DNA of 56,196 nucleotides from Streptomyces luteolus (lineage in GTDB: Bacteria > Actinomycetota > Actinomycetes > Streptomycetales > Streptomycetaceae). The position numbers were made by a program, and so were the translations under genes. The notes under the pieces are model-generated. The model was not told the origin of the DNA. It was given only the letters and a program-made list of their open reading frames with translations, and did not search any database. Location of the stretch: assembly GCF_029968015.1 (NCBI RefSeq), contig NZ_JASCIS010000051.1:1-56196 (forward strand), written 5' to 3'. This document shows, piece after piece, positions 46,846 to 55,488 of the stretch; the stretch's first letter is position 1; each line of letters opens with the position of its first letter.

Positions 46846-47883
46846 ATGACCGCGAGGCTTGCCGACATCGCAGCCCAGGCGGGGGTCAGCGAGGCCACGG
46901 TCAGCAGGGTGCTGAACGGGAAGCCGGGCGTAGCCGCGACCACCCGCCAGTCCGTGCTTGCCGCTCTCGACGTCCTCGGGTACGAGCGCCCGGTGCGGCT
47001 GCGCGGCCGGAGCGCGGGTCTGGTCGGGCTGATCACGCCGGAGCTGGAGAACCCGATCTTCCCGGCCCTCGCACAGGTCATCGGCCAGGCCCTGACCCGG
47101 CAGGGGTACACGCCGGTCCTCGCCACCCAGACCCCCGGCGGGTCCACGGAGGACGAGCTGACCGAGATGCTCGTGGACCGCGGTGTCTCCGGCATCATCT
47201 TCGTCTCCGGGCTGCACGCCGACACCAGCGCCGACATGGACCGCTACGAGCAGCTGCGCGCCCAGGGCGTGCCGTTCGTCCTGGTCGACGGCTTCTCGGA
47301 GAAGGTGCGGGCCCCGTTCATCTCCCCCGACGACCGGGCCGCGATGCGCCTGGCCGTGACCCACCTCGTCTCCCTCGGGCACACGGACATCGGCCTGGCC
47401 CTCGGCCCGAAGCGGTTCGTGCCGGTGCAGCGGAAGATCGAGGGGTTCGTACGGGCCGTACGGGAGCAGCTGGGCCTCGATGAGGACGCGGTGCACGAGC
47501 GGTTCGTCCAGCACTCGCTGTTCACCTTGGAGGGCGGGCAGGCGGCGGCCGCGGCGCTCCTTGACCGCGGCTGCACGGCGGTGGTGTGCGCGAGCGACAT
47601 GATGGCCCTCGGTGCCATCCGCGCGGCACGGCGGCGCGGCCTCGAAGTGCCGGACGACATCTCGGTGGTCGGCTTCGACGACTCCCCGCTGATCGCGTTC
47701 ACCGACCCGCCGCTGACCACGGTGCGCAAACCCGTCCCGGCGATGGGCCAGTCCGCGGTGAACACGCTGCTCGAGGAGATCGCCGGCACCCCGGCCCCGC
47801 GCAGCGAGTTCGTGTTCATGCCCGAACTGGTCGTACGCGGTTCAACTGCTTCTGCGCGCAAGGCTTCTTCCCCTAAGGGCTGA
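46846..47883 (+). CDS. malR: LacI family regulator, MalR-like (maltose operon repressor)
   Basis: 345 aa. The LacI HTH is at 4-25 (LADIAAQAGVSEATVSRVLNG), written here as LADIAAQAGVS then EATVSRVLNG. The periplasmic-binding-type effector domain follows, with IFVSGLHADTSADMDRYEQL and SVVGFDDSPLIAFTDPPLTT. The sequence matches my memory of Streptomyces MalR closely, and the next genes (PAP2, glnE) match its S. coelicolor neighbours. The maltose transport genes malEFG are not in the flanking sequence here. An ATG nine codons upstream is an alternative start. Confidence 0.8.
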   Translation: MTARLADIAAQAGVSEATVSRVLNGKPGVAATTRQSVLAALDVLGYERPVRLRGRSAGLVGLITPELENPIFPALAQVIGQALTRQGYTPVLATQTPGGSTEDELTEMLVDRGVSGIIFVSGLHADTSADMDRYEQLRAQGVPFVLVDGFSEKVRAPFISPDDRAAMRLAVTHLVSLGHTDIGLALGPKRFVPVQRKIEGFVRAVREQLGLDEDAVHERFVQHSLFTLEGGQAAAAALLDRGCTAVVCASDMMALGAIRAARRRGLEVPDDISVVGFDDSPLIAFTDPPLTTVRKPVPAMGQSAVNTLLEEIAGTPAPRSEFVFMPELVVRGSTASARKASSPKG

Positions 47884-48001
47884 AGCCGGGATTCCTCGGT
47901 CGGAGGCCTTTCGCGCATCGTCCTTGGGGCGTAGAAAATGCACCCCGGACCCACCCGAGGGATGATCGGGCAAAGGTGAATTTCTGGCAGACTTTCTGTC
48001 C

Positions 48002-48949
48002 ATGGGTGAGACGAATGTGAGTACACGGGAAGGCCGGACGGCGGCCGGAACCTCACCCCTCGAAGCGGAGGGAACCCGTCCGGCAGGGTCCTTCGTGCGC
48101 CGACTGCGCACCCCCCGGCGCCCCCGTATCTGGTACGAGCTGGCCCTCATCGCGGTGAGTTACTGGCTGTACTCCCTGGTGCGCAACGCCGTGCCCGAGC
48201 AGCGGGCCGCGGCGATGCAGAACGCCGACTGGATCTGGCAGGCCGAGCAGGCCATCGGCCTCGCCTTCGAGCGGGGCGTCAACCAGGCCGTGAACTCGGT
48301 GACATGGCTCGTCGTCGGCATGAACTACTACTACGCGACGCTGCACTTCATCGTGACGATCGCGGTCCTGGTGTGGCTCTACCGCCGCCACCCCGGCCGG
48401 TACGCGGCGATGCGCACCGTCCTCTTCGTGACCACCGGACTCGCCCTGGTCGGCTTCTACTTCTTCCCGCTGGCCCCGCCGCGGCTCCTCGAGGGCGGCG
48501 GCTTCGTCGACACGGTCCTGGTCCACCAGACCTGGGGCTCGATGGCCTCCGGCGACCTGAAGCACATGACGAACCAGTACGCGGCGATGCCGTCGATGCA
48601 CATCGGCTGGTCGCTGTGGTGCGGCCTCGCCCTGTTCACGCTCGCCCGGGTGCCGTGGGTCAGGGTCCTCGCCGTGCTGTACCCGCTGGTGACACTCGTG
48701 GTGATCATCGCGACGGCCAACCACTTCTGGCTCGACGCGATCGGCGGCCTGCTCTGCCTCGCGGCGGCCCTCGCCGTCACCCACCTCTGGTACGGCAGGG
48801 CCCCGCACCGGATGGGCGCAGTCAGGGGGCGCCCTGAAGGGGCGCGGGGAACTGCGCGAGCAACCACGGCGGACCCGCAGCGAATCGGACAGGCTGCCGC
48901 GGCAGAATCAGCCCGTCCGGCGTTTGAGGACGAGCCCGCAGGGCGATAG
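48002..48949 (+). CDS. PAP2/inositolphosphotransferase-type membrane protein with repeat-derived tail
   Basis: 315 aa, about six transmembrane helices between residues 45 and 260. PSMHIGWSLWCG contains the PAP2 catalytic His and ANHFWLDAIGG the second His/Asp site, as in the Aur1/Ipt1-like branch that acts on lipid phosphates. The last 45 or so residues are encoded by dispersed intergenic repeats and end at TAG inside a repeat, so the ancestral protein was probably shorter. It is 118 bases downstream of malR and convergent with glnE. Confidence 0.85.
   Translation: MGETNVSTREGRTAAGTSPLEAEGTRPAGSFVRRLRTPRRPRIWYELALIAVSYWLYSLVRNAVPEQRAAAMQNADWIWQAEQAIGLAFERGVNQAVNSVTWLVVGMNYYYATLHFIVTIAVLVWLYRRHPGRYAAMRTVLFVTTGLALVGFYFFPLAPPRLLEGGGFVDTVLVHQTWGSMASGDLKHMTNQYAAMPSMHIGWSLWCGLALFTLARVPWVRVLAVLYPLVTLVVIIATANHFWLDAIGGLLCLAAALAVTHLWYGRAPHRMGAVRGRPEGARGTARATTADPQRIGQAAAAESARPAFEDEPAGR
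48829..48949. repeat. Two dispersed repeats fused into the PAP2 3' end
   Basis: 48829-48880 is the GGGGCGCGGGGAACTGCGCG family, and 48905-48949 is an inverted copy of the family at 19036-19082 (GTCCGGCGTTTGAGGACGAG, CCCGCAGGGCGAT). Both are translated as the C-terminus of the PAP2 protein. Confidence 0.65.
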
Positions 48950-48983
48950 ACGGCGCCCAAGTCAACAGCACCACAACGCCGAC

Positions 48984-51900
48984 CTACCCCACCGCCCCGT
49001 AGAACAACTCCTCCACCACGTGCCGCGCCCGCCGCGTGATCCGACGGTAGTCGTCGATCATCTCGCCGACCGTGCCCGCCTCGTACCCGAGATAGCGGCC
49101 CACCGCGGCCAGCTCGCGGCCGTCCGACGGGAACGTGTCACCGGCCCGGCCGCGCACCAGCATCACCGCGTTCCGTACGCGGGTGGCGAGCACCCAGGCC
49201 TCGTCGAGGATCTCCGCGTCCTCCGTGGAGATCAGCTCGGCGGCACGCGCCGCGGCCAGCGCCTCGCGGGTCCTGGTCGTCCGCAGGCCCGGCTCGGCCC
49301 AGCCCTCCTGGAGCTGGAGGAGCTGCACCGCCCACTCGACGTCGGAGAGCCCGCCGCGGCCCAGCTTCGCGTGCAGCGTCGGGTCGGCGCCGCGCGGCAT
49401 CCGCTCGGCCTCCATGCGGGCCTTGAGGCGGCGGATCTCGCGTACCGCGTCGTCGCCGAGGCCCTCCTGCGGGTAGCGCAGCGGGTCGATCAGCTCGATG
49501 AAGCGGCGCCCCAGGTCCGCGTCGCCCGCGACGGGCTCGGCGCGCAGCAGCGCCTGGCTCTCCCAGACGTGCGACCACCGGTGGTAGTACGCGGCGTACG
49601 ACTTGAGGGTGCGCACCAGCGGGCCGCTCTTGCCCTCCGGGCGCAGGTCCGCGTCGATGAGCAGCGGCGGGTCGGACGTGGGCAGCTGGAGGAGCCGGCG
49701 CATCTCGGCGACCACCTGGTTCGCGGCCTTGGCCGCCTCCTGGTCGTCGACGCCCTCGCGCGGCTCGTGCACGAAGAGCACGTCGGCGTCGGAGCCGTAG
49801 CTCAGCTCGTGCCCGCCGAAGCGGCCCATGCCGATGACGGTGAACCGGGTGGGCAGCTCGTCACCCCAGCCGGCCCGGACCACGGCACGGAGTGTCCCGG
49901 CGAGGGTGGCGGCGGTGAGGTCGGAGACCGCACTCCCGACCCGGTCCACCAGGGCGCCAGGATCCGCCTCGGCGGGGCTCTCCTCCGTCCCGTACGAGCC
50001 GATCAGGTCGCCCGCGGTCGTACGGAACAGCTCGCGGCGGCGTACCCCGCGGGCCGCCGCCACGGCCTGCTCGGCGCCGTCGGCCCGGCGGACGGCGGCG
50101 AGGATCTCCTGCTCCAGGTGGTCCCGCCCGCGCGGTTCGAGGCCCCGGGAGTCGCCGAGCAGGGCGACCGCCTCCGGGGCGCGCAGCAGGAGGTCGGGGG
50201 CGAGCCGGCCGGCGGACAGGACGCGGGCGAGGTTCTCGGCGGCGGCGCCCTCGTCGCGCAGCAGCCGCAGGTACCAGGGGGTCTTGCCGAGGGCGTCGGA
50301 GACCTTGCGGAAGCCGAGCAGACCGGCGTCCGGGTCGGCGGAGTCCGCGAACCAGCCGAGGAGCACGGGGAGCAGGGTGCGCTGGATGGCGGCCTTCCGC
50401 GTCACACCCGACGCCAGCGCCTCCAGGTGGCGCAGGGCGGCGGCCGGGTCGGCGTACCCGAGGGCGACGAGGCGTTCGCGGGCGGCGTCCGCCGAGAGCC
50501 GGGTCTCGCCGGGGGCGAGCTGGGCGACGGCGTCGAGGAGCGGCCGGTAGAAGATCTTCTCGTGCAGCCTGCGGACCACGGCCGCGTGCCGCCGCCAGGC
50601 CCGGTTGAGCTCGGTGACGGGTTCGGTGCGCAGGCCGAGGGAGCGGCCGAGGCGGCGCAGGTCCCGCTCGTCCTCGGGCACGAGGTGGGTGCGGCGCAGC
50701 CGGTACAGCTGGATGCGGTGCTCCATGGCGCGCAGGAAGCGGTACGCGGCGTCCAGCTGGGCGGCGTCGGCCCGGCCCACGTACCCGCCTGCCGCGAGGG
50801 CCGCGAGGGCGTCGAGGGTGGAGCCGCTGCGCAGCGAGACGTCGGCCCTGCCGTGCACCAACTGCAGGAGCTGGACGGCGAATTCGACATCCCGCAGCCC
50901 GCCGGGCCCCAACTTCAGCTCGCGTTCGATCTCGGCGGCGGGGATGTTGTCCACGACCCGGCGGCGCATCTTCTGCACGTCGGGCACGAAGTTGTCGCGC
51001 TCGGCGGCCTGCCAGACCAGCGGGGCCAGCGTCTCCACGTACGCCTCGCCGAGGTCGGGGTCGCCGGCGACCGGGCGGGCCTTGAGGAGGGCCTGGAACT
51101 CCCAGGTCTTGGCCCAGCGTTGGTAGTAGGCGAGGTGCGAGGAGAGGGTGCGGACGAGCGGGCCGTTGCGCCCCTCGGGGCGCAGGTTGGCGTCGACGGG
51201 CCAGATGGTGCCCTCGACGGTCGTCTCGGAGCAGATCCGCATCATGTGCGAGGCGAGCCGCGTCGCGGCTTGCATGGCCTTGGACTCGTCGGCGCCCTCT
51301 GCTCCGGCTGCTCCGTTGACGGGCTCCGCTACGAAGATGACGTCCACGTCCGAGACGTAGTTCAGCTCGTGCCCGCCGCACTTTCCCATCGCGATCACGG
51401 CGAGCGTGCAGAGCGCGTCGTCCTCGGGCGCCGCGCCGCGGGCGATGGCGAGGGCGGCCCGCAGGGTCGCGGTGGCCAGGTCGGCGAGCTCGGCGGCGGT
51501 CTCGGCGACGTCGGTGGTGCCGCACACGTCACGCGCGGCGATGGACAGCAGACAGCGCCGGTAGGCCACGCGCAGCGTCACGGGGTCGACGGCCTCGGCG
51601 AGGCCGTGCTCGAACTCCTCGACGCCCGGGTGCAGATCGCTCGCCTCGTACGTCACGAGGGCCTGCCAGTCGCGGGGGTGGCGGGCCAGGTGGTCGCCGA
51701 GGGCTTCGGAGGCGCCGAGCACGCCGAGCAGCCGGTCGCGCAGCGGCTTCGAGGACAGCAGCGTGTCGAGCAGCAGGTGCCGCTCGTCGGGGGTCTCGGG
51801 GCCGCCGGGGTCCTGCGCCTCGACGAGCCGGACGAGCCCGAGCAGCGCGAGGTCCGGGTCGGCGGTGGCGCCCAGGGCGTCGAGCAGCACGGGGTCGTTG

Positions 51901-52013
51901 CGGACGGAGGCCAGCTCCGGGCTGTCGAGGAGCCGCCCGGCCGCGGAGGCGTCGTTGAAGCCGTGCCGCAGCAGCCGCGTGAACGTACTGCTTCTCCGCC
52001 CCGGCGTGGTCAT
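48984..52013 (-). CDS. glnE: Bifunctional glutamine-synthetase adenylyltransferase/deadenylase
   Basis: 1009 aa; controls GlnA by attaching or removing AMP at Tyr397. Two nucleotidyltransferase halves: MGKCGGHELNYVSDVDVIF near 209 with VDANLRPEGRNGPLV following, and MGRFGGHELSYGSDADVLF near 727 with IDADLRPEGKSGPLV. Each Asp-x-Asp pair binds metal. Each is followed by a GlnD-type helical domain (GPGGLRDVEFAVQLLQL and GRGGLSDVEWAVQLLQL). ATG is preceded by GGGAGG. The target glnA is about 29 kb away in this window. Convergent with the PAP2 gene, 34 bases stop to stop. Confidence 0.97.
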   Translation of the reverse strand: MTTPGRRSSTFTRLLRHGFNDASAAGRLLDSPELASVRNDPVLLDALGATADPDLALLGLVRLVEAQDPGGPETPDERHLLLDTLLSSKPLRDRLLGVLGASEALGDHLARHPRDWQALVTYEASDLHPGVEEFEHGLAEAVDPVTLRVAYRRCLLSIAARDVCGTTDVAETAAELADLATATLRAALAIARGAAPEDDALCTLAVIAMGKCGGHELNYVSDVDVIFVAEPVNGAAGAEGADESKAMQAATRLASHMMRICSETTVEGTIWPVDANLRPEGRNGPLVRTLSSHLAYYQRWAKTWEFQALLKARPVAGDPDLGEAYVETLAPLVWQAAERDNFVPDVQKMRRRVVDNIPAAEIERELKLGPGGLRDVEFAVQLLQLVHGRADVSLRSGSTLDALAALAAGGYVGRADAAQLDAAYRFLRAMEHRIQLYRLRRTHLVPEDERDLRRLGRSLGLRTEPVTELNRAWRRHAAVVRRLHEKIFYRPLLDAVAQLAPGETRLSADAARERLVALGYADPAAALRHLEALASGVTRKAAIQRTLLPVLLGWFADSADPDAGLLGFRKVSDALGKTPWYLRLLRDEGAAAENLARVLSAGRLAPDLLLRAPEAVALLGDSRGLEPRGRDHLEQEILAAVRRADGAEQAVAAARGVRRRELFRTTAGDLIGSYGTEESPAEADPGALVDRVGSAVSDLTAATLAGTLRAVVRAGWGDELPTRFTVIGMGRFGGHELSYGSDADVLFVHEPREGVDDQEAAKAANQVVAEMRRLLQLPTSDPPLLIDADLRPEGKSGPLVRTLKSYAAYYHRWSHVWESQALLRAEPVAGDADLGRRFIELIDPLRYPQEGLGDDAVREIRRLKARMEAERMPRGADPTLHAKLGRGGLSDVEWAVQLLQLQEGWAEPGLRTTRTREALAAARAAELISTEDAEILDEAWVLATRVRNAVMLVRGRAGDTFPSDGRELAAVGRYLGYEAGTVGEMIDDYRRITRRARHVVEELFYGAVG

Positions 52014-52070
52014 GTTCGGCCTCCCGTGTGATCATCGTACGGGGCCGAGCCTAGACGCAGGCGGGGGTGG

Positions 52071-52496
52071 CTACAGGTCGGCGGGGAGGAGGTCGAAGTA
52101 CGGGACGTGCCTGGGCTTCACCACGCTGAAGTGCCTGCGGTCCACGGTGGCGACTTGCTGGGCCTGCCACCGCTCCGCGAGCGCGATCACGCACGCATCG
52201 GTACCCCCCAGAGGGAAGCTGGCGTACTTCCGCACCAACTCGGCCATACGCGCCAGATCCTCCGGCATCAGACCGCTCACGGTACCGAGCTGATCAGCCG
52301 CGAGAGCTTCGAGAAATGACGCCTCGACCTCGGTTCCGCAGCGCTTCCAGATGATGTAGCAGGCTTCCGCGATGACCGGAGCGGGAATCACGAGGTTCGC
52401 CGGGTTGACCCCGTCGTACCAGCGTGCGCAGGTCTCGTGATGGCGGTCGTCCGCATCGGCGAGGGCCACCAAGGGGCCCGTGTCGACCATGATCAC
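52071..52496 (-). CDS. PIN-domain toxin (VapC family)
   Basis: 141 aa from GTG. VDTGPLVALADADD supplies the first catalytic Asp, PVIAEACYI the Glu, GGTDACVIALAE the third acidic residue, and VDRRHF the fourth, so the RNase site looks complete. The start overlaps the antitoxin stop as GTGA; an ATG two codons later is possible. VapC toxins cleave RNA, often tRNA or rRNA loops; the target here is unknown. It lies just upstream of glnE on the same strand with a 57-base gap. Confidence 0.88.
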   Translation of the reverse strand: MIMVDTGPLVALADADDRHHETCARWYDGVNPANLVIPAPVIAEACYIIWKRCGTEVEASFLEALAADQLGTVSGLMPEDLARMAELVRKYASFPLGGTDACVIALAERWQAQQVATVDRRHFSVVKPRHVPYFDLLPADL

Positions 52497-52696
52497 TCGC
52501 CGAACCCCGTCTCCCGCAAGATCTCGTCCACGCGCTCGGATGTATCGCTGTATCCCGAGCGTCCCATGCCGATGAACCTGGGACGCTCCCGCGGCGGCTC
52601 GCTCTGTATCAGCGGCTTGAGGCGCATGGCGGCCACGTCCAGGTCGTCATCCGCAACCAGATCGATCATCTCGCGCAGCTCTTCCCGAGTGGTCAT
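52493..52696 (-). CDS. Antitoxin of the VapBC pair
   Basis: 67 aa. It begins MTTREELREMIDLVADDDLD, an amphipathic helical start, and ends in an acidic tail (SERVDEILRETGFGE) of the sort that wraps PIN toxins. It is coupled to the toxin by a four-base overlap. Its identification rests mainly on position and size; no classical AbrB or RHH signature is obvious. Confidence 0.75.
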   Translation of the reverse strand: MTTREELREMIDLVADDDLDVAAMRLKPLIQSEPPRERPRFIGMGRSGYSDTSERVDEILRETGFGE

Positions 52697-52742
52697 GCTT
52701 TCAGAGTAGCGACGCGGAGTGACAAGGCGCATGGTGATGTGT

Positions 52743-53165
52743 ATGGAATACACCTTCGAAGTAGTCACCATCCCCGTCTCCGACGTGGACCGCGCCAAGG
52801 AGTTCTACCGCGACAAGGTCGGCTTCACCGTGGACTTCGACGGCGACGTGATGCCGGGCGTACGCGTCGTCCAGCTGACCCCGCCCGGCTCGGGCTGCTC
52901 CGTCGCGGTCAGCGACAACCTGGAGGGCCTGAACGTCACACCGGTGCCCGCGCCCGGCTCGTACCAGGGCATGCAGCTGTGCGTCGCCGACATCGCGCAG
53001 GCCCACAAGGAACTGAAGGACCGCGGCCTGGACGTCAGCGAGCCGGTGACCTACGCCGAGCAGGACGGCGGCACGTTCATGTACTTCAGGGACCCGGACG
53101 GCAACGGGTGGGGCGTCCAGGAGTACCGGGTCCGGGCGGAGCAGCCGCTGCGGTCGGTGATCTGA
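52743..53165 (+). CDS. VOC family (glyoxalase/bleomycin-resistance fold) protein
   Basis: 140 aa. Two beta-alpha-beta-beta-beta modules: VVTIPVSDVDRAKEFYRDKV opens the first, and MQLCVADIAQAHKELKDRGL the second. MYFRDPDGNGWGVQEY is the family's terminal metal-site motif. An ATG four codons earlier is an alternative start. It may be a dioxygenase or lyase; the substrate is unknown. It is divergent from the vapBC pair and ends at a strong hairpin. Confidence 0.9.
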   Translation: MEYTFEVVTIPVSDVDRAKEFYRDKVGFTVDFDGDVMPGVRVVQLTPPGSGCSVAVSDNLEGLNVTPVPAPGSYQGMQLCVADIAQAHKELKDRGLDVSEPVTYAEQDGGTFMYFRDPDGNGWGVQEYRVRAEQPLRSVI

Positions 53166-53168
53166 GGG

Positions 53169-53219
53169 CGGTACGGCGAAGGGCCCGGGGAGCAACGCCC
53201 CGGGCCCTTCGCCGTACCG
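53169..53219. terminator. Strong bidirectional terminator between the VOC gene and glnA2
   Basis: Arms 53169-53190 and 53198-53219 are perfect 22-bp complements with a 7-base loop, 3 bases after the VOC stop and 10 bases beyond the glnA2 stop. Confidence 0.88.
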
Positions 53220-53229
53220 TCCGACTCCC

Positions 53230-54591
53230 TTACAGAACCGGCAGGTTCTTCCGCAGTTCGAAGGCCGTGACCTCGCTGCGGTACTCCTCCCACTCCTGCT
53301 TCTTGTTGCGCAGGAAGAAGTCGTAGACATGCTCGCCCAGGGTCTCGGCGACCAGTTCCGAGCGTTCCATCAGGGCGATGGCCTCGCCGAGGTTCTGCGG
53401 CAGGGGCTCGATGCCGAGGGCGCGGCGTTCGGCGTCGCGCAGGGCCCAGACGTCGTCGTCGGCGCCGGGCGGGAGTTCGTACCCCTCCTCGATGCCCTTG
53501 AGGCCGGCGGCGAGGAGGACCGCGTAGGCGAGGTACGGGTTGGCGCCGGAGTCCAGGGAGCGGACCTCGACGCGGGCCGAACCGGTCTTGCCCGGCTTGT
53601 ACATGGGCACGCGGATCAGCGCCGAGCGGTTGTTGTGGCCCCAGCAGATGTACGAGGGGGCCTCGCCGCCCGCGCCCGCGGTGCGCTCGGAGCCGCCCCA
53701 GATGCGCTTGTACGAGTTGACCCACTGGTTGGTGACCGCGGAGATCTCGGCGGCGTGCCGGAGGAGGCCCGCGATGAAGGAGCGGCCGACCTTGGAGAGC
53801 TGGTACTCGGCGCCGGACTCGTAGAACGCGTTGCGGTCGCCCTCGAACAGGGACAGGTGGGTGTGCATGCCGCTGCCCGGGTGCTCGGAGAACGGTTTCG
53901 GCATGAACGTGGCCTGCACGCCCTGCTCCAGGGCCACCTGCTTCATGACCAGGCGGAACGTCATGATGTTGTCGGCCGTGGAGAGCGCGTCCGCGTACCG
54001 CAGGTCGATCTCCTGCTGGCCCGGGGCGCCCTCGTGGTGGCTGAACTCGACCGAGATGCCCATGGATTCGAGCATGGTGATGGCCTGGCGGCGGAAGTCC
54101 ATGCCCACGTTCTGCGGGGTGTGGTCGAAGTAGCCCGAGGAGTCGGCGGGGGTGGGCCGGGAGCCGTCCACCGGCTTGTCCTTGAGCAGGAAGAACTCGA
54201 TCTCGGGGTGGGTGTAGAAGGTGAAGCCCAGGTCCGAGGTCTTGGCGAGGATGCGCTTCAGGACGAAGCGGGGGTCCGCGTACGACGGGGAGCCGTCCGG
54301 CATCAGGATGTCGCAGAACATCCGGGCCGTGCCGGGGGCCTCCGCGCGCCACGGGAGGATCTGGAACGTCGACGGATCGGGCTTGGCGATCATGTCCGAT
54401 TCGTAGACCCGGGCGAAGCCCTCGATCGCGGAGCCGTCGAAGCCGATGCCCTCGTCGAAGGCCTGCTCCAGCTCGGCCGGGGCCACCGCGACGGACTTCA
54501 GGAAGCCCAGGACGTCCGTGAACCACAGGCGTACGAAGCGGATGTCGCGCTCTTCGAGCGTGCGGAGCACGAATTCCTGCTGCTTGTCCAT
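53230..54591 (-). CDS. glnA2: Glutamine-synthetase-like enzyme, GlnA2 type (probable gamma-glutamylpolyamine synthetase)
   Basis: 453 aa; ATG preceded by AAGGA. It has the GSI fold: IGFDGSAIEGFARV (about 49), PEIEFFLL, HPGSGMHTHLSLF active-site loop, and GANPYLAYAVLLAAG. At the adenylylation position it has DDVWALRDAERR, a Trp where GlnA has Tyr397, so GlnE should not modify it. The S. coelicolor counterpart was reported to ligate glutamate to polyamines rather than ammonia, which I carry over by similarity. It is divergent from the DUF3105 gene across 192 bases with no clear GlnR box. Confidence 0.9.
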   Translation of the reverse strand: MDKQQEFVLRTLEERDIRFVRLWFTDVLGFLKSVAVAPAELEQAFDEGIGFDGSAIEGFARVYESDMIAKPDPSTFQILPWRAEAPGTARMFCDILMPDGSPSYADPRFVLKRILAKTSDLGFTFYTHPEIEFFLLKDKPVDGSRPTPADSSGYFDHTPQNVGMDFRRQAITMLESMGISVEFSHHEGAPGQQEIDLRYADALSTADNIMTFRLVMKQVALEQGVQATFMPKPFSEHPGSGMHTHLSLFEGDRNAFYESGAEYQLSKVGRSFIAGLLRHAAEISAVTNQWVNSYKRIWGGSERTAGAGGEAPSYICWGHNNRSALIRVPMYKPGKTGSARVEVRSLDSGANPYLAYAVLLAAGLKGIEEGYELPPGADDDVWALRDAERRALGIEPLPQNLGEAIALMERSELVAETLGEHVYDFFLRNKKQEWEEYRSEVTAFELRKNLPVL

Positions 54592-54783
54592 AGCTACATC
54601 CTTGCAGTTCAGATGGTTTACGCACCACCGCCCCGGCACGGTAGGGGCTTCAGTATCGAGGCCAGGGGTTTCCGCCAGATTACGGGCCCCTTGTGGCGTG
54701 CGACATCCCGGTGGCCACTACGATCGGCGGTCCGCCGTACCCGTCATCCGTACCTTTTCGCAGAAGAACGCAGAGGTTCCTTC

Positions 54784-55488
54784 ATGGGTTCAAGCAATAC
54801 GTCCGGGCAGGGGAGTTCGCAGGACCGCAAGGCCCGGATAGAGGCGATGCGCCGGGCGGAGCGGGCGCGGGAGCGCCGCAACCGGACGATCGCGATCGTG
54901 GCGAGCACGGCTGTCGTCGCGGGCCTGGTGGGGTTCGGCTCGTATCTGTTCATCCGGGAGCAGGACGAGAAGAAGAAGGAAGAGGCCCAGGTCGCGGCCG
55001 AGCAGAAGCGGCAGGAGAAGCTCCGCGAGGAGGCCGCCGGGAAGAACATCGACGGCGAGCGGTCCTGGGACGCGAAGAAGCTGGGCCGCGACCACGTCAC
55101 GAAGCCGGTGAGCTATCCGATGACGCCTCCGGTCGGCGGTGACCACGACCAGGTCTGGATGAACTGCAACGGCGATGTCTACGAGAAGCCGATCCCGGAC
55201 AAGCACGCCGTGCACTCCCTCGAACATGGCGCCGTATGGGTGACGTACAACGCGAAGGCGAAGCCGGCCGACCTGAAGGCTCTTGAGTCGAAGGTGAAGG
55301 CGACGCCCTACTCCCTGATGAGCCCGGTGAACGAGCAGAAGGGCGCGCTGATGCTGAGCGCCTGGGGCAAGCAGCTGACCGTGGACAGTGCGAAGGACCC
55401 GCGGGTGGACACGTTCTTCGCCAAGTACGTGCAGGGCAAGCAGACCCCGGAGCCGGGCGCGGCCTGTCAGGGCGGGATCGCGCAGTGA
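54784..55488 (+). CDS. DUF3105 membrane-anchored protein
   Basis: 234 aa. A basic helical N-terminus (RRAERARERRNR) precedes one TM helix (about 35-56), then a charged coiled-coil-like stretch (EKKKEEAQVAAEQKRQEKLR) and an extracytoplasmic DUF3105 domain (about 100-234) with the signature VSYPMTPPVGGDHDQVWMNC and HSLEHGAVWVTY. Conserved His and Cys residues could bind metal. Start ATG follows AGAGG. It overlaps the next gene by four bases (GTGA). Confidence 0.9.
   Translation: MGSSNTSGQGSSQDRKARIEAMRRAERARERRNRTIAIVASTAVVAGLVGFGSYLFIREQDEKKKEEAQVAAEQKRQEKLREEAAGKNIDGERSWDAKKLGRDHVTKPVSYPMTPPVGGDHDQVWMNCNGDVYEKPIPDKHAVHSLEHGAVWVTYNAKAKPADLKALESKVKATPYSLMSPVNEQKGALMLSAWGKQLTVDSAKDPRVDTFFAKYVQGKQTPEPGAACQGGIAQ

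Noticed and set aside
48924..52031. A 1035-codon open frame antisense to glnE
   Set aside because: Same cause: the sense strand encodes intact GlnE with both nucleotidyltransferase motifs.
52014..52070. A GlnR box upstream of glnE
   Set aside because: No gTnAC-n6-GaAAc arrangement is present in the gap before glnE.
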